Source: Phycisphaerales bacterium | GTDB taxonomy: Bacteria > Planctomycetota > Phycisphaerae > Phycisphaerales > SM1A02 | DNA length: 64,000 bases | Direction of reading: 5' to 3' | Assembly: GCA_029246705.1 (NCBI GenBank) | Contig: JAQWMQ010000012.1 | Location: 1-64,000, forward strand | In this document: positions 37,277 through 46,647 of the stretch, one piece after another | Layout of the letters: each line of letters begins with the position of its first letter | Position numbering within the stretch: the first letter of the stretch is position 1 | Notes under the pieces: generated by a model | What the model was told of the DNA's origin: nothing | The model's database searches: none | What the model saw: the letters and a program-made list of their open reading frames with translations, nothing else | Program-made: the position numbers and the translations under genes

Positions 37277-38517
37277 CAGTCGTCGTTCGCCACGAGGTCG
37301 TTTGATTGCTGGACGAACTTGTCGCCGTCCCAGTTGGTGTCCTCGGTCACGAGTCCGGTGCGCTTGGCCTTCTCGGCGGCCTTGATCGCGGCCTGTCGAC
37401 GAACCAGTTCGGCGTGGGTGGTGAAGAAGTTCAACGCATGCCCACGGAACGCCTCGATCGATTCGAAACCGTGTCGGTCCATGAAGGCGGAAAGACCCTC
37501 GCAGAGCTGGTGCGCCAGTCCGTATCCGTGGATCATCACCCCGGTACAGACCTGAACCGTCTGCGCGCCCAGGAGGATGAACTGCGCGGCATCATCGCCG
37601 GTCTCGACGCCGCCGATCGCGCTGATCGAACGGTCCAGCCAAGGGCCCGGTTCCGTGAAGCCGGAGATCGGCATGGGCGTGATCGGGCCGGGCGACTTCT
37701 TGTCCGGTGCGGGTTCGGCATCCATGGCCGGCGGGATCGGCTTGCCCGAGTTCCCTCCGTACATCATCGTCGCCAGTTCCATCACCATGCGCAGTGCGAT
37801 CGGTCGAACCGCCTTGCAGCTGTAGCCACCGGGAACGGTGTACCCCTCGACGGTGGGTTCCGGCCGCAGGGTGTTCAGGTCGATCCCCATCACGCTGAGG
37901 ATGGTGTTGATGGCGGCGATGCCTTCGCAGCCGGCTTCGAGGGCGGCTCGGGCGGGTTCCTCGATGTGCGTGATGTTCGGGGTCATCTTCGCCCACACCG
38001 GAATGGTGGCGACCTCGTTCACCCATTGGCAGACCTGCGCGAGGATATCGGGGTCCTGTCCCATCGCGGCACCCATGCGTCGCTCGGGAAGTCCATGCGG
38101 GCACGAGAAGTTCAGTTCGAACGCGTCGACGCCGGCTTCTTCGCACCGTTCGACGATTTCCTGCCATGCATCCTTTCGATACTCCTCCATGATCGAGGCG
38201 ATGAGGATGCCATCGGGATAGGCATCCTTGACCGCCTTGAACTCATCCAGCCATGTCTCGAAGGAACGGTCGGAGATCAACTCGATGTTCTGCCAGCCGA
38301 GGACCTCCCTCGACTCGCTGGCACGCATGCGGGCGTAGCGCGGGGCGACGTTGGTGACCTTCTCCGCTTCAAGGGAGATGGTCTTCGCGATCACCGCGCC
38401 CCAGCCTTCGGCGAATGCCTTCTTGATCACGTTTGCATTCGTTCCAGGTGGTCCTGAACCGATCACGAACGGGTTGGGCAGCTTCAGCCCATCTACGACT
38501 ACGGATAGATCCGCCAT
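37276..38517 (-). CDS. preA: Dihydropyrimidine dehydrogenase, PreA-like catalytic subunit without ferredoxin domain
   Basis: 413 residues of FMN-binding TIM barrel. The N-terminal LPNPFVIGSGPPGTNANVIKKAF and AKTISLE are PreA-like; C139 in NFSCPHGLPERRMGAAMGQ corresponds to the general-acid Cys of dihydropyrimidine dehydrogenase; IGGVETGDDAAQF and VQVCTGVM form the phosphate-binding end. It reduces uracil and thymine, the first step of the reductive route. The C-terminus lacks the cysteine-rich 2[4Fe-4S] module of E. coli PreA. A Pro-rich insertion (residues ~255-292) precedes the phosphate site. No PreT gene is adjacent. It lies 17 bases after serS. Confidence 0.88.
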   Translation of the reverse strand: MADLSVVVDGLKLPNPFVIGSGPPGTNANVIKKAFAEGWGAVIAKTISLEAEKVTNVAPRYARMRASESREVLGWQNIELISDRSFETWLDEFKAVKDAYPDGILIASIMEEYRKDAWQEIVERCEEAGVDAFELNFSCPHGLPERRMGAAMGQDPDILAQVCQWVNEVATIPVWAKMTPNITHIEEPARAALEAGCEGIAAINTILSVMGIDLNTLRPEPTVEGYTVPGGYSCKAVRPIALRMVMELATMMYGGNSGKPIPPAMDAEPAPDKKSPGPITPMPISGFTEPGPWLDRSISAIGGVETGDDAAQFILLGAQTVQVCTGVMIHGYGLAHQLCEGLSAFMDRHGFESIEAFRGHALNFFTTHAELVRRQAAIKAAEKAKRTGLVTEDTNWDGDKFVQQSNDLVANDD

Positions 38518-38534
38518 GGCATGTTGCTCCGAAT

Positions 38535-39932
38535 TCAGCCTATGCGTTCGAGATCACCCATGTAGGGTCTCAGCGGCTCGGGTATCAGGATGGTCCCATC
38601 CTCCTGCTGGTGGATCTCCAGCATGGGGATCAGTATTCGTGGACTTGCGAGAACAGTGTTGTTCAGCGCATAGGGGAACACGGTTCGCTTGTTCTCATCC
38701 CGGTATCTCAGGTTCAGGCGCCGGGTCTGGAAGTCACTCAGTCGACTGGCCGAGTGGGTTTCGCCCCAGTCGCCCGTTGGTCGGCCGTCGGGGCCGTCCT
38801 TGCCACGGCCGGGGATCCAGCATTCGACGTCGATCATGTCCTCGTTCTTGGTGCCGAGATCTCCGGTACAGCACTGCAGGAGTCGGTAGGGCAGTTCAAG
38901 GCGCTGAAGCATCGTCTCGACGTAACCGATCATCTTGCGGTGCCAGGCTCGGTGCTCCTCCTCGTCGGCCTCGTGGATCACCACCTGTTCGACCTTGTCG
39001 AACTGATGCACCCGGTAGAGCCCCGCGGTGTCCTTGCCGGCTGCCCCGGCTTCGCGACGGAAGCAGGTGGAGACGGTGGTGTAGGTGATCGGAAGTTCAC
39101 TGCGATCGATGATCTCGTCGGCGTGGTAGCCCATGAGCCCGACCTCGCCGGTACCGGTGAGGAAGAGGTCCTGTCCGGCCCCGCGTCGGGATTCCTCGAC
39201 GTGGTAGGCCTGGTCACGACCACCCGGGAAGAAGCCGGTGCCGACCATGCATTCCTCGCGAACGATGACCGGGACGTTCATCGGCGTGAACCCGTTCTCC
39301 TGGGTCATGAAGTCGAATGCATATCGCAGCATCGCCTGGTGAAGGCGCATGCCATCACCCTTGAGCACGTAGCTCCGGGACCCTGCCATCTTCACACCGC
39401 GTTCGAAGTCGACCAGGTCGAGTGAGTCGATCAGTTCGACGTGGGTCTTCGGAGCGAAGCCCCTCTGTTCTGCAAAGGGGATCGCGGGGTCGAAGCCATC
39501 CGGATGCCACTGGCTGAGTTCGACGTTGTCATCGGAAGACGCACCGATCGGAACGTCGTCCGCGGGTGGTTGGGGGATCGCCAGCAGCAGGTCCCTCCAC
39601 TCGGGTTCGTTGGCCGCGATCTGCTCGTCGAAGGCGTGTATCTCCGCCTTGAGTGCGGATGGGCGCGCCTCGAGCTCGGCAATCTCCGATTCCAGTCGTG
39701 CCTTCTCCTCGCCTTCGGCCTTCTTGAGCATGCCCTTGCGCTTGCCCAGTTCCGGTCCCATCTCCTTGGAGATCCGCTTCTGTTCCGCACGACACGCTTC
39801 CTGGGCGACGGTCAGCTTTCGCCGGGCCTCATCCAGCTCCAGAAGCCGCTGGATGTCCACCGACGATCCCTTGGCCTTCGCGCCCTTCTCGAATCGGGCG
39901 GGGTCATCACGCAGTTTCTTCAGGTCGATCAT
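38535..39932 (-). CDS. serS: Seryl-tRNA synthetase
   Basis: 465 residues. The N-terminal tRNA-binding coiled coil (about residues 25-105) is rich in E/K/R. The class II core has motif 2 (CFRREAGAAGKDTAGLYRVHQFDKVE split across residues ~275-300) and a motif 3-like end (ALNNTVLASPRILIPMLE). It charges tRNA-Ser, and tRNA-Sec where present. Cytosolic, essential. It lies 19 bases downstream of nadK and 17 upstream of the PreA-like gene in a minus-strand operon, so housekeeping and catabolic genes are probably co-transcribed. Confidence 0.97.
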   Translation of the reverse strand: MIDLKKLRDDPARFEKGAKAKGSSVDIQRLLELDEARRKLTVAQEACRAEQKRISKEMGPELGKRKGMLKKAEGEEKARLESEIAELEARPSALKAEIHAFDEQIAANEPEWRDLLLAIPQPPADDVPIGASSDDNVELSQWHPDGFDPAIPFAEQRGFAPKTHVELIDSLDLVDFERGVKMAGSRSYVLKGDGMRLHQAMLRYAFDFMTQENGFTPMNVPVIVREECMVGTGFFPGGRDQAYHVEESRRGAGQDLFLTGTGEVGLMGYHADEIIDRSELPITYTTVSTCFRREAGAAGKDTAGLYRVHQFDKVEQVVIHEADEEEHRAWHRKMIGYVETMLQRLELPYRLLQCCTGDLGTKNEDMIDVECWIPGRGKDGPDGRPTGDWGETHSASRLSDFQTRRLNLRYRDENKRTVFPYALNNTVLASPRILIPMLEIHQQEDGTILIPEPLRPYMGDLERIG

Positions 39933-39951
39933 GGTTCGCCGAACGGTTCCT

Positions 39952-40800
39952 TCAGGGGCTGCTGTCGCGATAGGTCGGGGGAGCGGCCCAGCGCATCTTG
40001 TGAATGAGGGTGTTCCAGTAGGGGGATCCGGGATTGCCGATCAGTCGAGCTCGCTGGTCGGCACGATGGACATGGATCCGTTCACCGACCCGGAGTTGAT
40101 GATTGACCTGCCCGTCCAGGACCAGCGTGGTCCCGGGGTTGGCCTGGTTGACGGTGACGTCTATTCGCGTGGACGCATCCGCGACGATCGGTCGGAATGC
40201 GAGGCTGTGCGGTGCGACCGGGGTGATCGCGATCGCTTCCACCGAGGGTTGGACGATCGGCCCACCGGCGGACACGTTGTAGGCGGTCGAACCGATGGGC
40301 GTCGAGATGATCACGCCGTCACCGTTGAGGTTCGGGCCGTCGGAACCGTCGATCCCGAGTTGGAGTTCGATCATGCGAAAGGGAGGGCCTGCGGTGATCA
40401 CGCATTCGTTGACCGCGACCGACTCGAATCTCGCCTCTCCATCCTCGTCGTGCACCGCGACATGGAGAACCAGGTGCTCGCGCACCAGGGGACTGTCACC
40501 GAACACTTCGGCGGCATTGCTTCGCAATGATTCGACGTCGAACTCCGCGAGCACGCCGAGGCGCCCGGCGTTGACCCCGAGCACCGGCACGCCACTTCCG
40601 AGGGTGCGCCTGATCGCGCCGATCAGGGTGCCGTCACCTCCGATGACCACCAGTCGGTCGGTGCCTTCCGGAAGGGGATCCTCCGGACCGAGTTCCGCGA
40701 TCAGGTGCCCATGTCTGCTGACGATGTCACGAACCTCCGGAAGCAGGTCCTTCGCACGCTCGGTACGGTTGGAGGCCAGGATGGCTGTGGTGCAGGTCAT
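39952..40800 (-). CDS. nadK: NAD kinase
   Basis: 282 residues from the ATG at 40800; an upstream in-frame start at 40833 is possible. The family motifs are VVIGGDGTLIGAIR (GGDGT), NAGRLGVLAEF, NECVITAG, and NLNGDGVIISTPIGSTAY with the nearby GGPIV. It phosphorylates NAD+ to NADP+ with ATP or polyphosphate. Cytosolic. The ABC ATPase gene ends at 40841, so the two coding regions are about 40 bases apart; serS follows after 19 bases. Confidence 0.95.
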   Translation of the reverse strand: MTCTTAILASNRTERAKDLLPEVRDIVSRHGHLIAELGPEDPLPEGTDRLVVIGGDGTLIGAIRRTLGSGVPVLGVNAGRLGVLAEFDVESLRSNAAEVFGDSPLVREHLVLHVAVHDEDGEARFESVAVNECVITAGPPFRMIELQLGIDGSDGPNLNGDGVIISTPIGSTAYNVSAGGPIVQPSVEAIAITPVAPHSLAFRPIVADASTRIDVTVNQANPGTTLVLDGQVNHQLRVGERIHVHRADQRARLIGNPGSPYWNTLIHKMRWAAPPTYRDSSP

Positions 40801-40840
40801 TGCATCGGAAATGGTACGACAACCGGTGCCCACGCGGGGA

Positions 40841-41788
40841 TCAGCTCACCACGCCCCTGGTCAGGCGCATGAATGCGGTCTCGAGGTTGACCTGCTCCCG
40901 GCGCAGCTCGTTGATCCGGAAGCCCTGGGCCACGAGGCGGCCTGCGAGGTCGGAAATCGGGAGTCCGCTCTCGGGATTGATCATCACCTCGATCCGGGGT
41001 TCCTCGGCTGTGGTGTTCAGTTCCACCTTGTCCACCCCTTCGACGGTGCGAAGCAGCTCCGCGGCGTCCTCGGTCCGTGCCTCGACCCCGACGATCACCA
41101 TGAAGCCCAGCTGAGCCTGGGCCATCGCCTCGGATACCTCGCCCGAGAACAGGAGCTTGCCCTGTTCGATGATGCCCACCGAGTTACAGAGTTCCGCCAG
41201 TTCGTGCAGGATGTGGCTTGAGATGATGATCGTCTTGCCCATCCGCCGAAGTTCCTTCAGGAGTTCGCGGATCTCGATCCTGGCCCTGGGGTCCAGGCCG
41301 GAAGCCGGTTCGTCCATCAGAAGGACCTTGGGATCGTGGAGAAGCACCCGTGCCACGGAGAGACGCTGCTTCATGCCTCGACTGAGTCCGTTGACATCCG
41401 CGGTTCGCTTGTAGCCGAGCTCCGTGAGTTCGAGCACGTCGTTGACCACCTGCCGTCGCTTCGGCCCGTGAATTCCGTAGCAGGCGGCGAAGAACTCCAG
41501 GTATTCCTGTACGAGCATGTCCTCGTAGGCGCCCATGAAGTCAGGCACGTAGCCGATCACCGGTCGGATCAGGTGGTTCTGGTAGCCCACGACGTTGCCA
41601 TCCACCCGGGCTTCTCCCCAGGTGGGCTTGAGCAGGGTGGCGATGATCTTGATGGTGGTGGTCTTGCCGGCTCCATTGGGGCCGATGAATCCGAAACATT
41701 CACCGGCATCGATGGTCAGGTTGAGATTGTCCAGCGCGACCAGGTCGCCGTACTTCTTCGTGAGGTTGATCGTTTCGATCATCGCCAT
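40841..41788 (-). CDS. ABC transporter ATP-binding protein
   Basis: 315 residues with Walker A (GPNGAGKTTT), Q-loop region (IGYVPDFMGAYEDMLVQEY), signature (LSRGMKQRLSVAR), Walker B (VLLMDEPASGLD) and a C-terminal extension that may be regulatory. It resembles ATPases of ABC-2 type exporters, such as CcmA/NatA-like and GldA-like proteins. No permease is encoded next to it. The gene directly upstream (15-base gap) encodes a large membrane protein with a periplasmic region, a plausible partner. Substrate unknown. Confidence 0.94.
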   Translation of the reverse strand: MAMIETINLTKKYGDLVALDNLNLTIDAGECFGFIGPNGAGKTTTIKIIATLLKPTWGEARVDGNVVGYQNHLIRPVIGYVPDFMGAYEDMLVQEYLEFFAACYGIHGPKRRQVVNDVLELTELGYKRTADVNGLSRGMKQRLSVARVLLHDPKVLLMDEPASGLDPRARIEIRELLKELRRMGKTIIISSHILHELAELCNSVGIIEQGKLLFSGEVSEAMAQAQLGFMVIVGVEARTEDAAELLRTVEGVDKVELNTTAEEPRIEVMINPESGLPISDLAGRLVAQGFRINELRREQVNLETAFMRLTRGVVS

Positions 41789-41803
41789 CGCTTGGGGCCC
41801 CTC

Positions 41804-44392
41804 TCAAGGAGACTTGTCACTGATTGGGTTCTGGAACGGTTCCAGCATACGTGCAACCGGCGTGATGAAGCGGTGGTCCGCCGGGAGCCGATGGACCCAT
41901 CGCACGATGATGGTGCCTTCACTCACCACCGGCTTGCCATCGATTTCAAGGGGAATCGGAAGCGGTGCGTTCTTGATCGTGGCGAAGATGATGACACAGG
42001 GATCGAGGAACCAGTTGGAACAGTCGGTGCTCCGTCCCAGCCATCTCCTGAAGTGAAAGGGGGTTTCATCCTGGGAGCCGCCCGGCTGGTTCTTGAGGAA
42101 TTCTGGTTGGGGCAGCACGTCGAACTGGCAGAACATCCTCAGGGATTCCTCCTCAAGGGACTCCCAGTCGGGCCCTATGCCCAACGTGCCTGAAAGCTGT
42201 TTTCGCATCTTCTTGTTGTACAGGTTGTCCATGTTCGTGGTCAGTGAATATTCGCCACCGATCTTCGAGCCCAGGTTGATGTGGGGTCCCGGTAGCTGAA
42301 TGCCGAGATCGATTGCAGACCCCTTCTGCCACTGGTTCAGGCGTGCGATCACCCCGGGGTTCGGGAGTGCATCGATCGGCGTCTCGTAGGAGAGGCCATC
42401 GATCACCATGTAACTTGGCAGTCTGCTCTGGAACGGGGAGATGCAGATGACGTCCACGTTCTCCAGCGTCCATGGAAGCCCGTGTCGAAGAACCCCTTCG
42501 ATCTCGAAGGATTGTCGCGGCCCGTCAACGGCGGTCATCTTGATGGGTTTCTCGGCCTCTGCGGGCATTTCAGCCCACGCTTCACCAAGTTCACCACGCC
42601 ACTGGGCGACGAAGTGTGCACTGGTCGCCCGAGAGGGCACGGCGAAACCATTGGGTGAATCGGTGGCTATCTGGAAGACGTCGGTGTTGGGGAATCGTTC
42701 CAGCGTTCCGTTGGGCGGAGGACTCCATGTGGCCAGGAGGTTGTTCTCCCCCGTCACCATGATCTCGTTCTCGCCATATCCCGGGAGATAGGCGCTGAAC
42801 CAGCTTGTCGCTCGTATCTCCGGTACACCGTCCACGATGTTCAGGAACGTCAGGTGCCGTACCGGTGCTTCCTTCTGGAGCAGGTTTCGTCCACCCCAGG
42901 CAGCGAGGAGTGCGATCAGCGTGAACACCAGGGCGATGCAGGTGAATCCCAGCCAGCTGTGTCGGACAAGTCCCTTTGCGCGAAGCACCGCGAAACTGGC
43001 CGGACCGGCCAGCACCCAGTAGGTGATGAAGAGGCCGAGTGCGATCAACATGGCAAGGCCCGCACTGGGGCCGCCGATGCGGATGTTCTTGATCACCAGC
43101 TTGCCGGACCCCAGGTCAAAGGTGCGTGCGGAGGTCTTGAGCACCTCCTCGTCCTCGTAGGCTCGATAGGCGGTTCCCGTCGGGATGGTGCCACGTCGCC
43201 CGATCAAGCGGTTCCAGAAGACATCCGGTTGAGGAAGTCCCTCGGCCTGCAGCTGCCGTCGCTGGATCGAATCGGCATCGATGCCGACGAGCACCACCGA
43301 GCCATGCCCGTAGCCTCGTTGGATCGCATAGATGTCACCCCGGGCCTTCGACGAGTCGTTGGTGGTTTCCTGTCCGAAGTCGGATGGATCATCCGGTTTT
43401 CCGGGGAGTGCGGCGATGGCTTCCCAGGGTGCTTCGATGTTCTCCGGGTCGAAGACCCTGATGCTCATGGTGGCGTCGGGGTTCCTGTTCAGCGGGCTCT
43501 TGCTCAAGGCCTGCATCAAGCTGGCGATCCGTACCTGGTCCACCCGCCGGGGAGGCTTGCTCGGAAGCAGCTGCTTGTCGGTGCTGCTTGCGTCGAGGTA
43601 GTTCGATCGTCCCGCGTTGCCGAGTCCCCAGGCATCCATCGATTCCTGGAGGACGATGACCAGTCTTCCTCCGTTCTCGATCCAGGTGAGCAGTGCCTTC
43701 GCCTGGTCCAGGTCGAGGTCCTGGGGTGAAGCATCGCTCCAGAAGATGGTCGAGTACGAAGCCAGTCCCTGCCATCGATCGGGCAGGTCCTTCGGCATCG
43801 TGTTGACCAGCACGCTTCGTTCGTTCAGGCTCGCAACGAATCCCGAGTTCCCACGGCTCTGCATGTAGCCACTGAGTCCCATGCGACCGGTGCCGATGAT
43901 CAGCATCATGTCCTCGTTCATCTGGACCGAGGAGCCGACCATCAATGCACTGGCGCCGCTCACCCGGCCAGTAGCGAGCTCGCTGCCGGGAACTCCGTCC
44001 AGGTTCTCGTAGATGCGCACGGTGAACACGGTGTTCTGGAGGTTGTTCGCGAATGACGTGGGCTGCAAGTGGGGATACAGCCAGCGGGTGGCCGTCTGCC
44101 CCGGAGCCAGGACCACCGAGCGGGTGTACTGTTCCACGTCTCCGTCGCTGTTTGGTATCTCAAGGGAGATCAGCACCGAGGTGGTCTCGCCGAGATTGCT
44201 GGTGACGGCCAGTCGCATCGGTACCCAGCCGCCGGGTTGAAATGAACCCTGGATGCCCATTGAATCCATTGATATGTCAATGTCCTGCAGGCCCTGGGCC
44301 GGTGCGGTCCGCGCGAATGCAGCGAGCAGCAGCAACAGTGAAAAGAGGCAGACCCTGCAGGTTGATTGGATGGATCGGTTTGTTCGTGGCAT
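41804..44392 (-). CDS. Large membrane protein with GATase-1-like region, possible ABC partner
   Basis: 862 residues from the ATG at 44392, chosen because it begins a signal peptide (VCLFSLLLLLAAFARTAPAQ); the frame stays open upstream. The N-terminal half is beta-rich. It holds a glutamine-amidotransferase-like fold segment (YSTIFWSDASPQDLDLDQ, then LLTWIENGGRLVIVL), suggesting a periplasmic GldG-like domain without an obvious catalytic Cys. Two hydrophobic helices lie mid-protein (LAMLIALGLFITYWVLAG and LGFTCIALVFTLIALLAAW). The C-terminal part is beta-rich again. It is 15 bases upstream of the ABC ATPase. Function inferred only from context. Confidence 0.7.
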   Translation of the reverse strand: MPRTNRSIQSTCRVCLFSLLLLLAAFARTAPAQGLQDIDISMDSMGIQGSFQPGGWVPMRLAVTSNLGETTSVLISLEIPNSDGDVEQYTRSVVLAPGQTATRWLYPHLQPTSFANNLQNTVFTVRIYENLDGVPGSELATGRVSGASALMVGSSVQMNEDMMLIIGTGRMGLSGYMQSRGNSGFVASLNERSVLVNTMPKDLPDRWQGLASYSTIFWSDASPQDLDLDQAKALLTWIENGGRLVIVLQESMDAWGLGNAGRSNYLDASSTDKQLLPSKPPRRVDQVRIASLMQALSKSPLNRNPDATMSIRVFDPENIEAPWEAIAALPGKPDDPSDFGQETTNDSSKARGDIYAIQRGYGHGSVVLVGIDADSIQRRQLQAEGLPQPDVFWNRLIGRRGTIPTGTAYRAYEDEEVLKTSARTFDLGSGKLVIKNIRIGGPSAGLAMLIALGLFITYWVLAGPASFAVLRAKGLVRHSWLGFTCIALVFTLIALLAAWGGRNLLQKEAPVRHLTFLNIVDGVPEIRATSWFSAYLPGYGENEIMVTGENNLLATWSPPPNGTLERFPNTDVFQIATDSPNGFAVPSRATSAHFVAQWRGELGEAWAEMPAEAEKPIKMTAVDGPRQSFEIEGVLRHGLPWTLENVDVICISPFQSRLPSYMVIDGLSYETPIDALPNPGVIARLNQWQKGSAIDLGIQLPGPHINLGSKIGGEYSLTTNMDNLYNKKMRKQLSGTLGIGPDWESLEEESLRMFCQFDVLPQPEFLKNQPGGSQDETPFHFRRWLGRSTDCSNWFLDPCVIIFATIKNAPLPIPLEIDGKPVVSEGTIIVRWVHRLPADHRFITPVARMLEPFQNPISDKSP

Positions 44393-44677
44393 CAGCAGGG
44401 AGTGTAGCCCGCTCTCGCACGGAGTTCCGGGGTCTCCCCCCGAACTCAACTCAAGTCCTCGCATGGCCCGGTCGATTTCAGTCATGTGGTTGCACCTGGT
44501 CCATTTCCCGTGGAATTGCTGCTGGTCATCGCCCTGATCGGGTTCGGCCTGGTGGCCTTCTGTCTTGCTGGCCTCGGTCGCGGCATCGAGTTCGTGGAAC
44601 GGCATGAGTCTTGCCGTCGGATCGCTCGTCGCCGTCGATCGAATGAGCCGCCTCGGCTCTGATGATGCAGCAGGCAT

Positions 44678-46084
44678 TCAACCCCGGGCTTCGGCGAAGG
44701 CTGCGAGAATCGCGGCATGGGATCGAATGCCGTTCTTCAGGCAGGTCAGCTCGAACTTCTCGTTCGGTGCGTGAACGTTGTCGTCGTCGAGACCGAAGCC
44801 GATCAGCAGCGAGTTGATGCCCAGCAGTTCCTGGATCGAACCCACCGCGGGAATGCTGCCTCCGGTGCCGATCAGGCGTGCTTCCCGACCAAAGACCTCT
44901 TCCAGCGCGGAAGCCGCCGTGGTGAGCCAGTGTGAGTCGGTCGGCACCGAGATCGCCGGATTGCAGCCATGATTCTCGATCTCGATCCGGCAGTCGGGCC
45001 GGGCATTCGTCCGGAAGTAGGTCTCGATGCTCTCGCGAACGCGTTCCGGATCCTGGCCGGCGACCAGGCGGCAGGAAAGCTTCGCCCGGGCGTGCGATGC
45101 GATCACGGTCTTCGCACCTTCACCCGTGTAGCCGCCGATGATTCCGTTCGCGTCGCAGGTCGGTCGGCTCCAGGTTCGCTCGAGGGTGCTTCGACCCGAC
45201 TCGCCATGACCATGCTTCAGCCCGATCATCCCGAGGAATGCTGCATCATCGAAGCCGAGCTCGTCCCACTGCTTCATGACCTTGGGATCGACTTCGTTCA
45301 CGCCGTCGTAGAACCCTTCGAACTGCACCCGACCGTCGGCATCGTGGATCCCGGCGACCAGTCGTGCCAGTTCGTTGATGGGGTTGATGACCGCTCCGCC
45401 GTACATGCCCGAATGCAGGTCACTCGAAGGTCCGTGCAGGGTCACTTCGACGTAGACCATGCCCCTGAGCATGGTGGTTATGGCCGGAGTCTCGATATCC
45501 CACATGCCGGTGTCGCTGACGATGCACACGTCCGCGGCGAGTTCATCCCGGTGAGACTCGAGGAAGGGGTCGAGACTGGGGGAGCCGGACTCCTCCTCGC
45601 CTTCGAGCATCACGGTGACCGCGCACGGGGTGCCCCCCTGGACCTCGTGCCAGGCACGCAGCGCCTCCACGATGGTCATCACCTGTCCCTTGTCGTCGAC
45701 CGCGCCACGAGCGACGATTCTCTTGCCCTGTTCGCCGTCGACGACCACCGGATCGAACGCCTCGTGATCCCACAGCTCGATCGGGTCCGGTGGCTGGACG
45801 TCGTAGTGTCCGTAGTACAGCACGCGTGGCGAGTCGGCTTCGGGGCCGTCGCGATGCGCGACGACCATCGGGTGTCCGTCGGTCTTGACCACTCGGGACT
45901 TGAAACCGATGTCCGCGAGCATGTCCGATGCGAATTCCGCACAGCGGTGGGTGTCGGCATCGTGAGCCGGGTCGGTGCTCACGCTGGGAATGCGAAGGAA
46001 GTCGGCCAGGCGTTCAACGCTTCCCTCGAAGGTCTTCTCGATGTGGTCCAGGACGTCTTCAAGCGGCTTGGTCGCGTTCGACAT
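44678..46084 (-). CDS. M20-family metallopeptidase (dipeptidase-like)
   Basis: 468 residues from the ATG at 46084 (GGAG 11 bases upstream); a GTG at 46096 adds four residues. The di-zinc ligands are visible: H in LYYGHYDVQPPD, bridging D in ARGAVDDKGQ, the catalytic/metal pair in LEGEEESGSPS, D in SDTGMW and a late His in DNVHAPNEKF. The dimerisation lid occupies the middle third (VEVTLHGPSSDLHSGMYGG). It cleaves dipeptides or related amides, resembling the CNDP-like/M20 dipeptidase branch; exact substrate unknown. Cytosolic. It is followed on its strand by the large membrane protein. Confidence 0.92.
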   Translation of the reverse strand: MSNATKPLEDVLDHIEKTFEGSVERLADFLRIPSVSTDPAHDADTHRCAEFASDMLADIGFKSRVVKTDGHPMVVAHRDGPEADSPRVLYYGHYDVQPPDPIELWDHEAFDPVVVDGEQGKRIVARGAVDDKGQVMTIVEALRAWHEVQGGTPCAVTVMLEGEEESGSPSLDPFLESHRDELAADVCIVSDTGMWDIETPAITTMLRGMVYVEVTLHGPSSDLHSGMYGGAVINPINELARLVAGIHDADGRVQFEGFYDGVNEVDPKVMKQWDELGFDDAAFLGMIGLKHGHGESGRSTLERTWSRPTCDANGIIGGYTGEGAKTVIASHARAKLSCRLVAGQDPERVRESIETYFRTNARPDCRIEIENHGCNPAISVPTDSHWLTTAASALEEVFGREARLIGTGGSIPAVGSIQELLGINSLLIGFGLDDDNVHAPNEKFELTCLKNGIRSHAAILAAFAEARG

Positions 46085-46203
46085 GGTCGGGTTCACTCCG
46101 GTGCGGGGTCGTGGCTGCGGTCAGGATCAGCACGATACCACCGAGGAGCCTTCGACCTGTATCGAGAAGACTCTCTTCTTGGGGTTCGTGCGGCTCTCGC
46201 GGT

Positions 46204-46647
46204 TCAGTCGGACAGCATGCCGAGAATCAGGATCGTTCCAAGCAGCATGACGAAGGAGGTTCCGACCCATCGTTCGATCGTGCGACTTTCCAAGGCTTCC
46301 GCCCAGGCATCCGCTCGCGATGGGGGGGCGACCTCGTGCAGCCCTTCCATCTGGGCGTAGCTCATGGGCGGGCGCTCTTCCAGGTCACACCCGCATTCGG
46401 GGCAGCAGGGTGCGGGCAGGCTGAATCCGACCGCGTCCTCCTCGAGCATCCGGGCAGCGGCCTGCAGAGGCGCGTCGGTACAACCGCAAGCGCGACACAT
46501 GCGCAGTGACAGCTCGTCTTTCTGGGAATGAGTTCGGCCCTGCATACCCTGAAAATAGCTCAATAAATCCTGATTCCAAGGAGCAAAGTCCCGATTTCGA
46601 CGGGCATTCCCTGCCGGCTCAGCGTTTGCCGCTGGTGTAGTCGTCAT
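46204..46647 (-). CDS. Tail-anchored protein with Cys-pair zinc ribbon
   Basis: 147 residues from the ATG at 46647 (the start is uncertain; no clear ribosome site). The middle holds CRACGCTDAPLQ and CCPECGCDLEE, a probable treble-clef or ribbon metal site. The last ~20 residues (WVGTSFVMLLGTILILGML) form a single C-terminal membrane helix, so the bulk would face the cytosol. The 5' end overlaps the end of the upstream membrane-protein gene by 29 bases. No known family recognised. Confidence 0.6.
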   Translation of the reverse strand: MTTTPAANAEPAGNARRNRDFAPWNQDLLSYFQGMQGRTHSQKDELSLRMCRACGCTDAPLQAAARMLEEDAVGFSLPAPCCPECGCDLEERPPMSYAQMEGLHEVAPPSRADAWAEALESRTIERWVGTSFVMLLGTILILGMLSD

